From Planomicrobium okeanokoites (GTDB lineage: Bacteria; Bacillota; Bacilli; Bacillales_A; Planococcaceae): a stretch of DNA of 64,000 nucleotides. The translations under genes were made by a program, and so were the position numbers. Numbering within the stretch: position 1 is the stretch's first letter; each line of letters opens with the position of its first letter. Below, piece after piece: positions 18,234 through 26,808 of this stretch. The notes under the pieces are model-generated. The model was not told the origin of the DNA. It did no database searches and saw only the letters and a program-made list of their open reading frames with translations. The DNA is taken from assembly GCF_003428875.1 (NCBI RefSeq), contig NZ_QQRS01000001.1:496001-560000 (forward strand). Reading direction: 5' to 3'.

Positions 18234-18331
18234 CCCTTTTAACTGGATAAAACCTGACAAAATCAAAGAAAAACACGGCAATTCCACAAAATATAAATGG
18301 AAAACGCAAGCTTACAACCGAATACCTTTAT

Positions 18332-20185
18332 CTATCCCGACTGAATCACCAGATGCAAGGTCCGTTTCAGCAAACGCAGCGTCTGGTCAACGAAATTCTC
18401 CAGCGAATCAGCGCTCACCGATTTATTGCCATACATCATGCGGTAGAAAGTGGCCTGTTCTTCTGTGATTGGTTCACTGGTGAGAAATAGATGGAGCAGT
18501 TCGACCCCTTCTTTCTTCGCTTCACTTACAGCATTCGCCGTATCCACGACTCCGTTTTCTGCGTAATTATACGCCGACGGTTCACCGTCTGAGAAAACCA
18601 GAATGAAGCGGTGTTTCTCCTGCCGGCGCTTGATCCGGTCAGTCATCCAGCGGATCGCAAAACCATCCCGGTTATCTTCATGAGCCTCAAACGATACGAT
18701 TTCCTGTGCATGGTCGCGCATGCCGTCTTCGAATTTATGCATCCACTCAAAATAATTGGGCTGTTCACTGTCGCTTGCCTCAAATGCGTCTTCGTAAAAC
18801 AGCACTATTTCATGTGCGATGCCCAGACCGCGAAGCACATCATGGAACAACAGAACGGCCTGCTTGGTTTCATCCAGCTTATCAACCATCGACGCAGACC
18901 CGTCAATCAGCAGACAGAATACGGCATCCAATTCCTTGGAAGGCGCAGATTTCCGGTAAAAAGGCTTCGGACGCTCTTCAAGTGCCAGCGGCAGCAAATT
19001 TTTGGAAAGCCTTCCCGCATTTAAATTGGTGCGGTAATCCTGATGGCGCTGAGTAATGCGTTTCTTCAATTCCTTCAACAGGGATCGAACATAAGGAGCT
19101 TGTTGCCGGCGCCAGTCAGCAATCAGCCTGCTGTGGTCAATATGCGCCAGCAGCCGCTGTTCATGATAAACCACCTGTTCATTGGCGCGGCCGAATTTGC
19201 CGCCTGAACGTTTCGGGCCGCTTTCCATATCCTTGTCGTCTTCATCGTTATCTTCCAGGTGCTCACCGTTTGAATCTCCCTTTCCGGTCTGCTGCACCTC
19301 ATCCGCACCTGCTTCTTCCCTGCCGCCCGTAGCCAATTGTGAATCACCCTTTTCGAGCTCAAATTCCATGGCCGGCGAATCCGTCAATTCTGTTTCGCGG
19401 TGCCACGAATTGAACCATTCCTCGATTGTTTCAATTTCTTCCTGTTCGTCTGGTTTTTCTGCTTCAATTCCTTCATGGTAATGAAACGGAGGAGCTTTAT
19501 CCGCCGCGTCACCGAAAGTGTAATAAGTATGGATCATATCGCTGCTCAGCAAAAACTCGAGCCGACCTGTCATCCGCTCCACAATTGCACTTGAATCAGC
19601 CGTCGATTTTGCGTCGAACATGCCTTTCCAAATCAGCAGCACAGGTCCCCACGGATCATCCATTTCAGTTTCAACATCCCGCAGGCTCAAGTATGCCGCA
19701 TTCAGAAAAGCATCCGCCAAAAAGCCGCGTTTCAGGTTCTGATTGAATTGATCCCGATGAAATTCGCCGTAAACCTCTTCACGTACATCAAATGAATCTG
19801 CTGTTCCCGGCCGCTCTTTGACGATCTTTTCTGATAGCCTGAATTCTTCAGCACAGAGGAGCAGCTGTCGCCGCAATGAAGACACAGGGGATTGTTCAGC
19901 TATAACGTCCTTCCATGCCGACAAACTGAAATTCCGCCAAAAACCTGCGCTCAGCAAATAGATATCCGACAGGTAACCATGCTGTTCCACAAATTTCGAT
20001 CGATGCCGCCAGAACACACTGACAGAGACGGACGATTCCGTTGGCCGAAATTCGATTAATTTACGGGTCGTGACTTTCAGATAAGGCGCATCGGCTAATG
20101 CGCCTCCCAGCATTTCCAGCCGATAGAGCATTTTTGTATCGATCGTTTCATTATTGAATTGGATAAAGCGATTGACTGACGCCAT
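18332..20185 (-). CDS. yojO: VWA-domain protein (YojO, CobT-like)
   Basis: A 617-aa protein. It has a long N-terminal region, an acidic linker (about residues 240-330) and a C-terminal von Willebrand factor A domain. The MIDAS motif DGSAS starts at residue 428, followed by VFSDGEPS. It resembles the large subunit of MoxR/VWA chaperone pairs (CobT/NorD type). The partner ATPase gene ends immediately upstream. I use ATG at 20185 with AGGTGA; a GTG at 20194 is the alternative. No metal-cofactor pathway gene is near, so the client protein is unknown. Confidence 0.85.
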   Translation of the reverse strand: MASVNRFIQFNNETIDTKMLYRLEMLGGALADAPYLKVTTRKLIEFRPTESSVSVSVFWRHRSKFVEQHGYLSDIYLLSAGFWRNFSLSAWKDVIAEQSPVSSLRRQLLLCAEEFRLSEKIVKERPGTADSFDVREEVYGEFHRDQFNQNLKRGFLADAFLNAAYLSLRDVETEMDDPWGPVLLIWKGMFDAKSTADSSAIVERMTGRLEFLLSSDMIHTYYTFGDAADKAPPFHYHEGIEAEKPDEQEEIETIEEWFNSWHRETELTDSPAMEFELEKGDSQLATGGREEAGADEVQQTGKGDSNGEHLEDNDEDDKDMESGPKRSGGKFGRANEQVVYHEQRLLAHIDHSRLIADWRRQQAPYVRSLLKELKKRITQRHQDYRTNLNAGRLSKNLLPLALEERPKPFYRKSAPSKELDAVFCLLIDGSASMVDKLDETKQAVLLFHDVLRGLGIAHEIVLFYEDAFEASDSEQPNYFEWMHKFEDGMRDHAQEIVSFEAHEDNRDGFAIRWMTDRIKRRQEKHRFILVFSDGEPSAYNYAENGVVDTANAVSEAKKEGVELLHLFLTSEPITEEQATFYRMMYGNKSVSADSLENFVDQTLRLLKRTLHLVIQSG

Positions 20186-20194
20186 TCCACTCAC

Positions 20195-21052
20195 CTACTT
20201 TTTCCAGGTATTGGCCAAGTCCATGAACAGTTCCCGTTCACTTTCATCTTCCAGCTTTTGCGCAATGGCATAATCGACTGCCCGGATCGGATCCATATGT
20301 TCAGCCAGCGCAGTCGCATCCAATAAACTGCGGATCGACGCCGCTTCTTCTGACAGCAGCCCATTTTCGACCTGCTTCATCAGATCTTCTGCGAGATTCA
20401 GCATAAACTCCTTCAATTTGGGTTCAGCATCTGGAAATTCCCGATTCCATAACTCTGAAAGCTGCTGACCGGAAAGGTAAGGAATCGGATAAGCAATAAA
20501 GCGGTTTTTCAATGCTTCGTTCATCGGGGCCGTTCCAATATAGCCTTCATTGATTGCTGCGATTACGCCAAAGTCGGGATGTGCTTCGATCACTTCGCCC
20601 GTAAACGGATTTGTCATCATGCGGCGATGGTCCAGCGCAGAATGCAGGATCGGCAAAGTTTCCGCTTTGGCCATATTGATTTCATCTATATAAAGGAGAT
20701 GTCCTTTTTTCATGGCTGTCACTACTGGCCCTTCGATAAACTCAATCTCACTCTGTCCGTCACGCTGCACCAGCGTTTTAAAACCTAATAACGCTTCAGC
20801 GTCAAGGTCCACTGAACTGTTGATGCTTTGCATCGGCTGCCCAAATACTGCAGAAATCGATTCAGCCAAACGTGTCTTCCCAGCCCCTGTCGGCCCTTTT
20901 AAAAGAACCGGTTTACGCAAGACGACAGCCGCCATTACATCCTGCCAAAGGTTTGCATCCGGTGAGATATAACCGCCGGTACCGATCAATTTTTCATAGC
21001 CTTCATGTGTCCTGTTTTTTCGTTCGTTTATTTCCTTCTCGATAAAATCCAT
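20195..21052 (-). CDS. yojN: MoxR-type AAA+ ATPase (YojN)
   Basis: A 285-aa AAA+ ATPase. Walker A GPTGAGKT is at residues 53-60. Walker B LLYIDEINMA, sensor 1 (IAAINEGY) and the arginine-containing MNEALKNRFIAYPIPYL segment follow. MoxR-type ATPases remodel or insert cofactors into clients together with VWA partners; the tight pairing with yojO supports that. The in-frame extension to 21112 lacks an obvious ribosome site; the MDF start at 21052 follows GAGAGGG. Confidence 0.88.
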   Translation of the reverse strand: MDFIEKEINERKNRTHEGYEKLIGTGGYISPDANLWQDVMAAVVLRKPVLLKGPTGAGKTRLAESISAVFGQPMQSINSSVDLDAEALLGFKTLVQRDGQSEIEFIEGPVVTAMKKGHLLYIDEINMAKAETLPILHSALDHRRMMTNPFTGEVIEAHPDFGVIAAINEGYIGTAPMNEALKNRFIAYPIPYLSGQQLSELWNREFPDAEPKLKEFMLNLAEDLMKQVENGLLSEEAASIRSLLDATALAEHMDPIRAVDYAIAQKLEDESERELFMDLANTWKK

Positions 21053-21114
21053 AAACAACCCTCTCTCCATAGAAAAAACCGATGTGCATGCATCGGTTTT
21101 TGTCATTTTCATCT

Positions 21115-21312
21115 TTATTCGAAATAAGTTTTATAGAAACCGCCGATTTTTCCGGTGTTGTCCACAACAAAGATAAATTCTTCGGTCTCATTTTTCACTT
21201 CATATGTTTTACCGGCTGTCAGCACATTCGATACCAAAAATTTAGCGGCATCTGTATGCTTGCAAGTCACCGTGCGAATCGTTTCTTTCTCAAGCCAATC
21301 GTTGTGAATCAC
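21115..21312 (-). CDS. DUF6501-like small protein
   Basis: A 65-aa soluble protein, VIHNDWLEKETIRTV then TVTCKHTDAAKF, ending GGFYKTYFE. It resembles a small uncharacterised Bacillales family that I recall as DUF6501. GTG at 21312 lies nine nt after AAGG; the ATG at 21321 is too close to that site. No function is known. It ends 62 nt upstream of yojN on the same strand and may be cotranscribed. Confidence 0.7.
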   Translation of the reverse strand: MIHNDWLEKETIRTVTCKHTDAAKFLVSNVLTAGKTYEVKNETEEFIFVVDNTGKIGGFYKTYFE

Positions 21313-21388
21313 AGTCCTCATCCTTTTCTGTATGTCTATGTATTCAGTATAAGGATTAAAGCGTCATATTTCAAATCAATATATACTG

Positions 21389-21985
21389 TCAATATCTTTT
21401 GCGGTCTTTCCGCTCCTTATATAGATAACGCACCACCAACACTGCGATAACAGCAACGGACAAGGATATTAAAAATCCCTGCAAGTGATTCAGGATGGAA
21501 TTGTAGGCATAAGGAAAAGTACGCCCCAGGTTAAAATAAACCATCATCCAGACAAATCCAGCTGTATACGCATAAAAAACGTATTTTAAAAACGGATACT
21601 TATTTGCTCCCACAACATATGGCATTGCCCATCGAATGCCCGGCAGGAAAAAACTGAAGGATATAGCGATTTCGCCATGTTTTTGTAAAAAGCCGGAAAA
21701 CTTTTCAATCGGTTTTTCCAGCCACGTTCTGCTTAAGCGATCCAACAGCTTTTGGCCGAAGAATCGACCGATGAAATAAGCGAAAGTATTACTGGTAATC
21801 AGCCCCAGATATGCAGAAATAAAAGCATAAACCGGCTTGAAATAGCTGATTTCAGTAAGAACTCCGGAAAAAGCGGCAGCCACTTCGTTGGGAATCGGCA
21901 TGCCGAATAATAACAGCCAATTGAAGATGAACATGCTGATATAGCCATACTCTTTCACAATCTCCATAAAAAATGATAAGTCCAT
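21389..21985 (-). CDS. DedA family membrane protein
   Basis: A 198-aa DedA/SNARE-associated family protein. Re-entrant and transmembrane helices are visible, with the hallmark GMPIPNEVAAAFSGVL (N-terminal), YFIGRFFGQKLL and FFLPGIRWAMPYVVGANKYPFLKYVFY (central). Members include undecaprenyl-phosphate or phosphatidylethanolamine flippases; which applies here cannot be read. ATG at 21985 is used; a GTG at 21988 is adjacent. Confidence 0.88.
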   Translation of the reverse strand: MDLSFFMEIVKEYGYISMFIFNWLLLFGMPIPNEVAAAFSGVLTEISYFKPVYAFISAYLGLITSNTFAYFIGRFFGQKLLDRLSRTWLEKPIEKFSGFLQKHGEIAISFSFFLPGIRWAMPYVVGANKYPFLKYVFYAYTAGFVWMMVYFNLGRTFPYAYNSILNHLQGFLISLSVAVIAVLVVRYLYKERKDRKRY

Positions 21986-22242
21986 CACAATCGACCGCCT
22001 TTTGGCTCTTCTTACTTCATCATGACAAAATTAACGACACCCTGCAACGCAGAACTCCCGTAAGCCTAAATTTACCAAAGCCCGGACAGGAAATTGTTAA
22101 GGTTTAAGTAACAGTGAGTTTATCTATCAAATTCTAAAACATAACATGAAGATGAATGAAGTATATTGTTGCTAAATGAAAACTAAGAATTTTTATAAAT
22201 AATCTTTCTTATAAATTAATATCGCTTGAGAAAACCTCTGAA

Positions 22243-22389
22243 GATATGGAGCAAAACAGCGAAGACAAATCCTTGTCAGAGCGAAACTTTAAGAACCGTG
22301 CTCCTGCATCGCTTCGCTGCTTCGTCGCAAAGACTTAGCCTCGCTAGCTTCGGCTAATGTCTTCGAAGCTGTATTGCGGAATATCGATT
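22243..22389 (-). repeat. family 1 intergenic repeat, solitary inverted copy
   Basis: It reads GATATGGAGCAAAACAGC at the left and GAAGCTGTATTGCGGAATAT at the right, the inverse of the family ends. Inside it shares CCGTGCTCCTGCATCGCT and GCTTCGTCGCAAAGA with the 50983 copy. The rest of the 478-bp gap (21986-22242) shows nothing I can name. Confidence 0.7.
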
Positions 22390-22414
22390 GTATAATTACC
22401 TCAATAATAAATAT

Positions 22415-22452
22415 TAAAAACCGCCCACCAGCTTCTGCCGGTGAGCGGTTTG
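22415..22452 (-). terminator. odhAB operon terminator
   Basis: On the minus strand AACCGCTCACCGGC pairs with GCTGGTGGGCGGTT, followed by TTTAATATT. Confidence 0.85.
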
Positions 22453-22463
22453 AATTGATTTTA

Positions 22464-23741
22464 TCAGCCTTGAAGCAATAGATCTTCCGGATTTTCGATC
22501 AAGTCTTTGACCATTTTCAGGAAGCCTACAGAATCGCTTCCGTCGATTACGCGGTGGTCATAAGAAAGAGCCACGTACATCATCGGACGGATTTCGATAT
22601 TGTCTCCAACAGCAATCGGACGTTTTTGGATTGTGTGCATTCCAAGGATACCAACTTGGGTACCGTTAAGGATCGGTGTCGACATCAATGAGCCGAACAC
22701 ACCACCGTTAGTGATAGTGAACGAGCCGCCTGTCATGTCAGCGATTGAAAGTTTCTTATCGCGTGCTTTTGTCGCAAGCTCGCCGATTGAAGCTTCGATT
22801 TCCGCGAAGTTTTTCTTGTCAGTATCGCGGACGATCGGAACAACAAGTCCTTCTTCAGTAGAAACGGCAATCCCGACATCATAGAATTGCTTCAGCAATA
22901 CATCAGTGCCATCCAGTTCAGCATTCACGTAAGGATATTTTTTCAAAGCAGCAGTTACCGCTTTTGTGAAGAATGACATAAAACCAAGTTTCACGTCATT
23001 GTTTTTAAGGAAATCATCTTTTTTACGGCTGCGCAGAGCCATAACATTCGTCATATCGATTTCATTGAAAGTAGTCAGCATCGCTGTAGACTGCTTAACT
23101 TCAAGCAGACGCTTAGCGATTGTCTGACGGCGTCTTGACATTTTTTCACGGACGATGCGGCCGTTTTCTTCATCAGAAGATGCTCCAGATGCAGCCGCTT
23201 TCGGCGCTTCCGTTTTAGCCGGTGCGCTTTCAGCCGGTTTAGACGAATGTGCTTCAACGTCCTGAACACGTACACGGCCCATTGGGTCTACTGGTGAAAT
23301 CGATGCAAGGTCGATGCCTTTTTCGCGTGCAAGTTTGCGCGCAGCAGGGCTTGCGATTGTACGGTCAGAAGAAGATTGCTCTTCAGCAGCCGGTGCTTCT
23401 TCAACAGCTTCCTGCGTTGCCGGAGCAGATGTTTCAGCAGGTACGCCAGTCGATTTGGTTTCTTCCTCTTTTTGTTCAGCTGGCTCAGATGCCGCAGCTT
23501 CGCCGGAACCTTCTCCAACGATTGCAATAACCTGGCCGACTTCAACTGTGTCGCCTTCAGCAGCCATAAGCTCCTGAACAACTCCAGCTTCTTCGGAAAT
23601 GACTTCAACGTTTACTTTATCCGTTTCAAGTTCAACGATGAATTCCCCTTTTTCAACTGTATCGCCTGGCTGTTTCAGCCACTGCGCGATCGTTCCTTCT
23701 GTAATCGATTCTGCTAATTCTGGTACTTTGATTTCTGCCAC
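22464..23741 (-). CDS. odhB: 2-oxoglutarate dehydrogenase E2, dihydrolipoyl succinyltransferase
   Basis: A 425-aa E2 subunit that transfers the succinyl group to CoA in the TCA cycle. It has an N-terminal lipoyl domain with the lipoylated Lys in ETDKVNVEV (about residues 39-47). An Ala/Pro/Glu-rich linker leads to a peripheral subunit-binding domain ([16 protein letters not shown]). The catalytic domain ends with [11 protein letters not shown], which holds the catalytic His and Asp. It follows odhA by 24 nt, with GAGG before its start. E3 must come from elsewhere. Confidence 0.96.
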   Translation of the reverse strand: MAEIKVPELAESITEGTIAQWLKQPGDTVEKGEFIVELETDKVNVEVISEEAGVVQELMAAEGDTVEVGQVIAIVGEGSGEAAASEPAEQKEEETKSTGVPAETSAPATQEAVEEAPAAEEQSSSDRTIASPAARKLAREKGIDLASISPVDPMGRVRVQDVEAHSSKPAESAPAKTEAPKAAASGASSDEENGRIVREKMSRRRQTIAKRLLEVKQSTAMLTTFNEIDMTNVMALRSRKKDDFLKNNDVKLGFMSFFTKAVTAALKKYPYVNAELDGTDVLLKQFYDVGIAVSTEEGLVVPIVRDTDKKNFAEIEASIGELATKARDKKLSIADMTGGSFTITNGGVFGSLMSTPILNGTQVGILGMHTIQKRPIAVGDNIEIRPMMYVALSYDHRVIDGSDSVGFLKMVKDLIENPEDLLLQG

Positions 23742-23765
23742 AAAAAATTCCTCCTTAGATTATGT

Positions 23766-26576
23766 TCAAGATTTAGCTAATGCTTCATCAATGATGCGTG
23801 CCTGTTCCACTTTATGCATTTCTCCGTCGCCTTCAGCCGGGCTTGAACGGACGACGCGGCCATAATAATTTATATCAATGCCATCTGCGATTTCACGTAG
23901 CTTCGGTTCCGCAAATGACCATGATCCCATATTTTTCGGTTCTTCCTGAACCCATGCCAATTCCTTAAGCTTCGGATAACGCTTAATGATCGCCTGGATT
24001 TTTTCGGATGGGAATGGATACAGCTGCTCGACGCGGACAATGTGCGTATCCGGATATTCAGCTCCATCTTTTACGCGGTCAGCCAGATCGATTGCCATCT
24101 TGCCGCTGGCGAATAAAAGACGCTCCACTTTTTTCGTGTTTTCTCCCATACCCGGCTGCTCGATGATGGTCTGGAAGTTGCCTTCTGTCAGATCTTCAAC
24201 ATCCGCTCCAACCAATGGATGGCGCAACAGGGATTTAGGTGTAACGATGATCAACGGACGAATTGACTCTTCTCCAAGCATCTTCGCCTGTCTGCGAAGG
24301 ATATGGAAGTAGTTTGCCGCACTTGAAAGATTGGCTACTGTCCAGTTGTTTTCACCGGCATTTTGAAGGAAGCGTTCCAGTCGCGCACTCGAATGCTCAG
24401 GTCCTTGTCCTTCATAAGCATGTGGAAGCAGCATAACCAAGCCAGATTTCTGGCCCCATTTGGCGCGGGCTGCAGAAATGAACTGATCGAACATCATTTG
24501 TGCCATATTGGCGAAGTCGCCGTATTGAGCTTCCCAAATGACAAGGGCTTTATCGTTTTCTACATTGTAGCCATATTCAAAGCCGACAACCGAAGCCTCG
24601 CTCAACGGGCTGTTGTATACAACGAATGACGCTTTCGCATCGGAAATATGATGAAGCGGCACAAGCTCATTGCCGTTCTTTTCATCATGCAGCACCAGGT
24701 GGCGGTGAGCGAATGTGCCTCGCTGCGCATCCTGGCCGGAAAGGCGAATCGGATTGCCTTCCTGGAGGATCGAACCGAATGCCAGTGTTTCAGCATGTGC
24801 CCAGTCGATTTTACCTTTGCCATTGAATGGATCTTCACGGCGTTTCAGAATTCGGGCAAGTTTGCCGAAAGCGGAAAAATCACTTGGCCATGACAAAAGG
24901 TCTTCATTCATTTTGGTTAAGACATCTTTATCGACGCCTGTTGGAACTTCAGGGAATCCTTGCATGACAGCTTCCGGAATGACAACTTCATGAGCATCGT
25001 CCGATTTGTTCTCTTTGATATGATCATAAGCTTTTTGCATTTCTGCAAGAATATCGCTGTCCAGTTTTTTCACATCTTCTTCAGAAAGGACTTTATCAGA
25101 AGACAGTTTTTCACCATAAATTTCACGCACTGTACCGTGTTCATGGATACCGTGGTACATCGTAGGGTTGGTAACGAGCGGCTCATCCATTTCGTTATGG
25201 CCGTAGCGGCGATATCCGATCAAGTCGATCAAAATATCCTTCCTGAATTTTTGGCGATATTCAAATGCCAAACGTGCTACCGCAATCACTGCTTCCGGTT
25301 CATCCGCATTGACATGGATGACGGGTACTTCAAAACCTTTTGCAGGATCAGAAGAATAATGAGTGGATCTGGAATCGTATTGTTCAGTTGTAAAACCGAT
25401 CAGGTTATTAGCGATGATGTGGATTGAACCGCCAGTCTGGTATCCGCGGATCCGGCTGAAGTTCAATGTTTCCGTAACGACTCCCTGACCCGGGAACGCT
25501 GCATCACCGTGCACCATGATGGCATAGGCTTTATTGGCATCGATCGGCGCAAGGCCGCTCTGTTCTGTCAGTTCCTGTGCCGCGCGGGTCTGTCCGGCAA
25601 CCACTGGGCTGACAATTTCAAGATGTGATGGATTATACGCCAATTTGATGTTAGTTCCTTGAGGCGATTTATAAGACGCGCCCATGTGATACTTCACATC
25701 GCCAAACCAGCCTTTAGTGATCTGCAATGAACCGTCTTCAGGAAGGAATGCTTCATCGCCGATGTGGGCAAATCCGGCAAACATCATTTCATACGGTTTA
25801 TGCAGGATATGTGTAAGCACATTTAAACGACCGCGATGCGCCATCCCGATCATGATTTTTTCAGTGCCTGCTGTTTCGGAAAGACGGACAAGTTCATCCA
25901 TCAATACAACCAATGTATCGACACCTTCTATTGAGAAACGCTTTTGGCCGACGAACGTGCGATGGACGAATTTTTCAAATCCTTCAACACGAGTCAATAG
26001 TTCAAGAACTTCTTTTTTCTTGTCTGCATCAAGCGATTTTTTCACTTCGCCTGATTCGATTTTGGACTGCAGCCAGCTGCGCTCCTGCGGCTGAACGACA
26101 TGTGAGAATTCAAATGCCACTTTGTCCGTATAAAGCGATTTCAGGTATTCAATGGCGGCCAGACCATCTTTAACTTCCGAAGGTGCATTTTCCAGCAACA
26201 ATGAAACCGGGACTTCTTTCAAATCCTGTTCCGTAAGTCCATATGTCGAAGGTTCCAGGCGTTCCGTTTCGCGGGGCTGATCTTTCAAAGGATAAATATC
26301 CGATGCCAGATGTCCGTGTGCACGGATCGATTCAGCCAATTGGATAGCACCGAGGACTTTACCGAATTTATCGGATTTCACTTCAGCTGTTGCTGCCGGC
26401 TGCTGTTCAGCACTTGGCTCAACCGGAGGTCCGTATTGCTTGAATAGCTCAGCGAATTCCGGATCGATCGATTCCGGGGATTCCTGATAAATGTCATACA
26501 TTTCCATAACATACCCAAGGTTTGGACCTGTAATGGAACTCCATGGGGATTTCGAATCTGAATAATTGCTAGACAT
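23766..26576 (-). CDS. odhA: 2-oxoglutarate dehydrogenase E1
   Basis: A 936-aa thiamine-diphosphate E1 component that decarboxylates 2-oxoglutarate. Visible motifs include PSEVKDGLAAIEYLKSLY (N-terminal), GMAHRGRLNVLTHIL, the ThDP/Mg region VHGDAAFPGQGVV, and LPHAYEGQGPEHSSARLERFLQ in the C-terminal transketolase-like part. The length is near the Bacillus norm. A GGAGG site precedes the start at 26576. It is first in the odhAB operon, and possible Rex-like and cre-like sites lie 170-205 bp upstream. Confidence 0.97.
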   Translation of the reverse strand: MSSNYSDSKSPWSSITGPNLGYVMEMYDIYQESPESIDPEFAELFKQYGPPVEPSAEQQPAATAEVKSDKFGKVLGAIQLAESIRAHGHLASDIYPLKDQPRETERLEPSTYGLTEQDLKEVPVSLLLENAPSEVKDGLAAIEYLKSLYTDKVAFEFSHVVQPQERSWLQSKIESGEVKKSLDADKKKEVLELLTRVEGFEKFVHRTFVGQKRFSIEGVDTLVVLMDELVRLSETAGTEKIMIGMAHRGRLNVLTHILHKPYEMMFAGFAHIGDEAFLPEDGSLQITKGWFGDVKYHMGASYKSPQGTNIKLAYNPSHLEIVSPVVAGQTRAAQELTEQSGLAPIDANKAYAIMVHGDAAFPGQGVVTETLNFSRIRGYQTGGSIHIIANNLIGFTTEQYDSRSTHYSSDPAKGFEVPVIHVNADEPEAVIAVARLAFEYRQKFRKDILIDLIGYRRYGHNEMDEPLVTNPTMYHGIHEHGTVREIYGEKLSSDKVLSEEDVKKLDSDILAEMQKAYDHIKENKSDDAHEVVIPEAVMQGFPEVPTGVDKDVLTKMNEDLLSWPSDFSAFGKLARILKRREDPFNGKGKIDWAHAETLAFGSILQEGNPIRLSGQDAQRGTFAHRHLVLHDEKNGNELVPLHHISDAKASFVVYNSPLSEASVVGFEYGYNVENDKALVIWEAQYGDFANMAQMMFDQFISAARAKWGQKSGLVMLLPHAYEGQGPEHSSARLERFLQNAGENNWTVANLSSAANYFHILRRQAKMLGEESIRPLIIVTPKSLLRHPLVGADVEDLTEGNFQTIIEQPGMGENTKKVERLLFASGKMAIDLADRVKDGAEYPDTHIVRVEQLYPFPSEKIQAIIKRYPKLKELAWVQEEPKNMGSWSFAEPKLREIADGIDINYYGRVVRSSPAEGDGEMHKVEQARIIDEALAKS

Positions 26577-26743
26577 AAAAAAACCTCCAACTATTTTGCC
26601 TTTAAGGCAGTCCTATAAATACATATGTCTTCCATATTTTATCACGCAAACCGCTATACACAAAGCAGAAGGCGTTAAACCCATTGAAGAACAATTTTCC
26701 ATATCAATCTTACTACTTCCGTTAGAAAATACAATCCTTTTGA

Positions 26744-26757
26744 GTGAATTTATTCAC
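26744..26757. promoter_or_regulatory. Rex-like operator upstream of odhA
   Basis: GTGAATTTATTCAC matches the core GTGAA-N4-TTCAC of the redox repressor Rex, though the outer TT/AA of the consensus is only partly kept. Candidate only. Confidence 0.4.
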
Positions 26758-26767
26758 ATAACAAAAT

Positions 26768-26781
26768 GTTAAGCGCTTACA
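26768..26781. promoter_or_regulatory. cre-like CcpA site upstream of odhA
   Basis: GTTAAGCGCTTACA matches 12 of 14 positions of the cre consensus TGWNANCGNTNWCA and contains the palindrome TAAGCGCTTA. Confidence 0.4.
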
Positions 26782-26808
26782 AACATAATATAATGTGAAA
26801 AATGGAAA

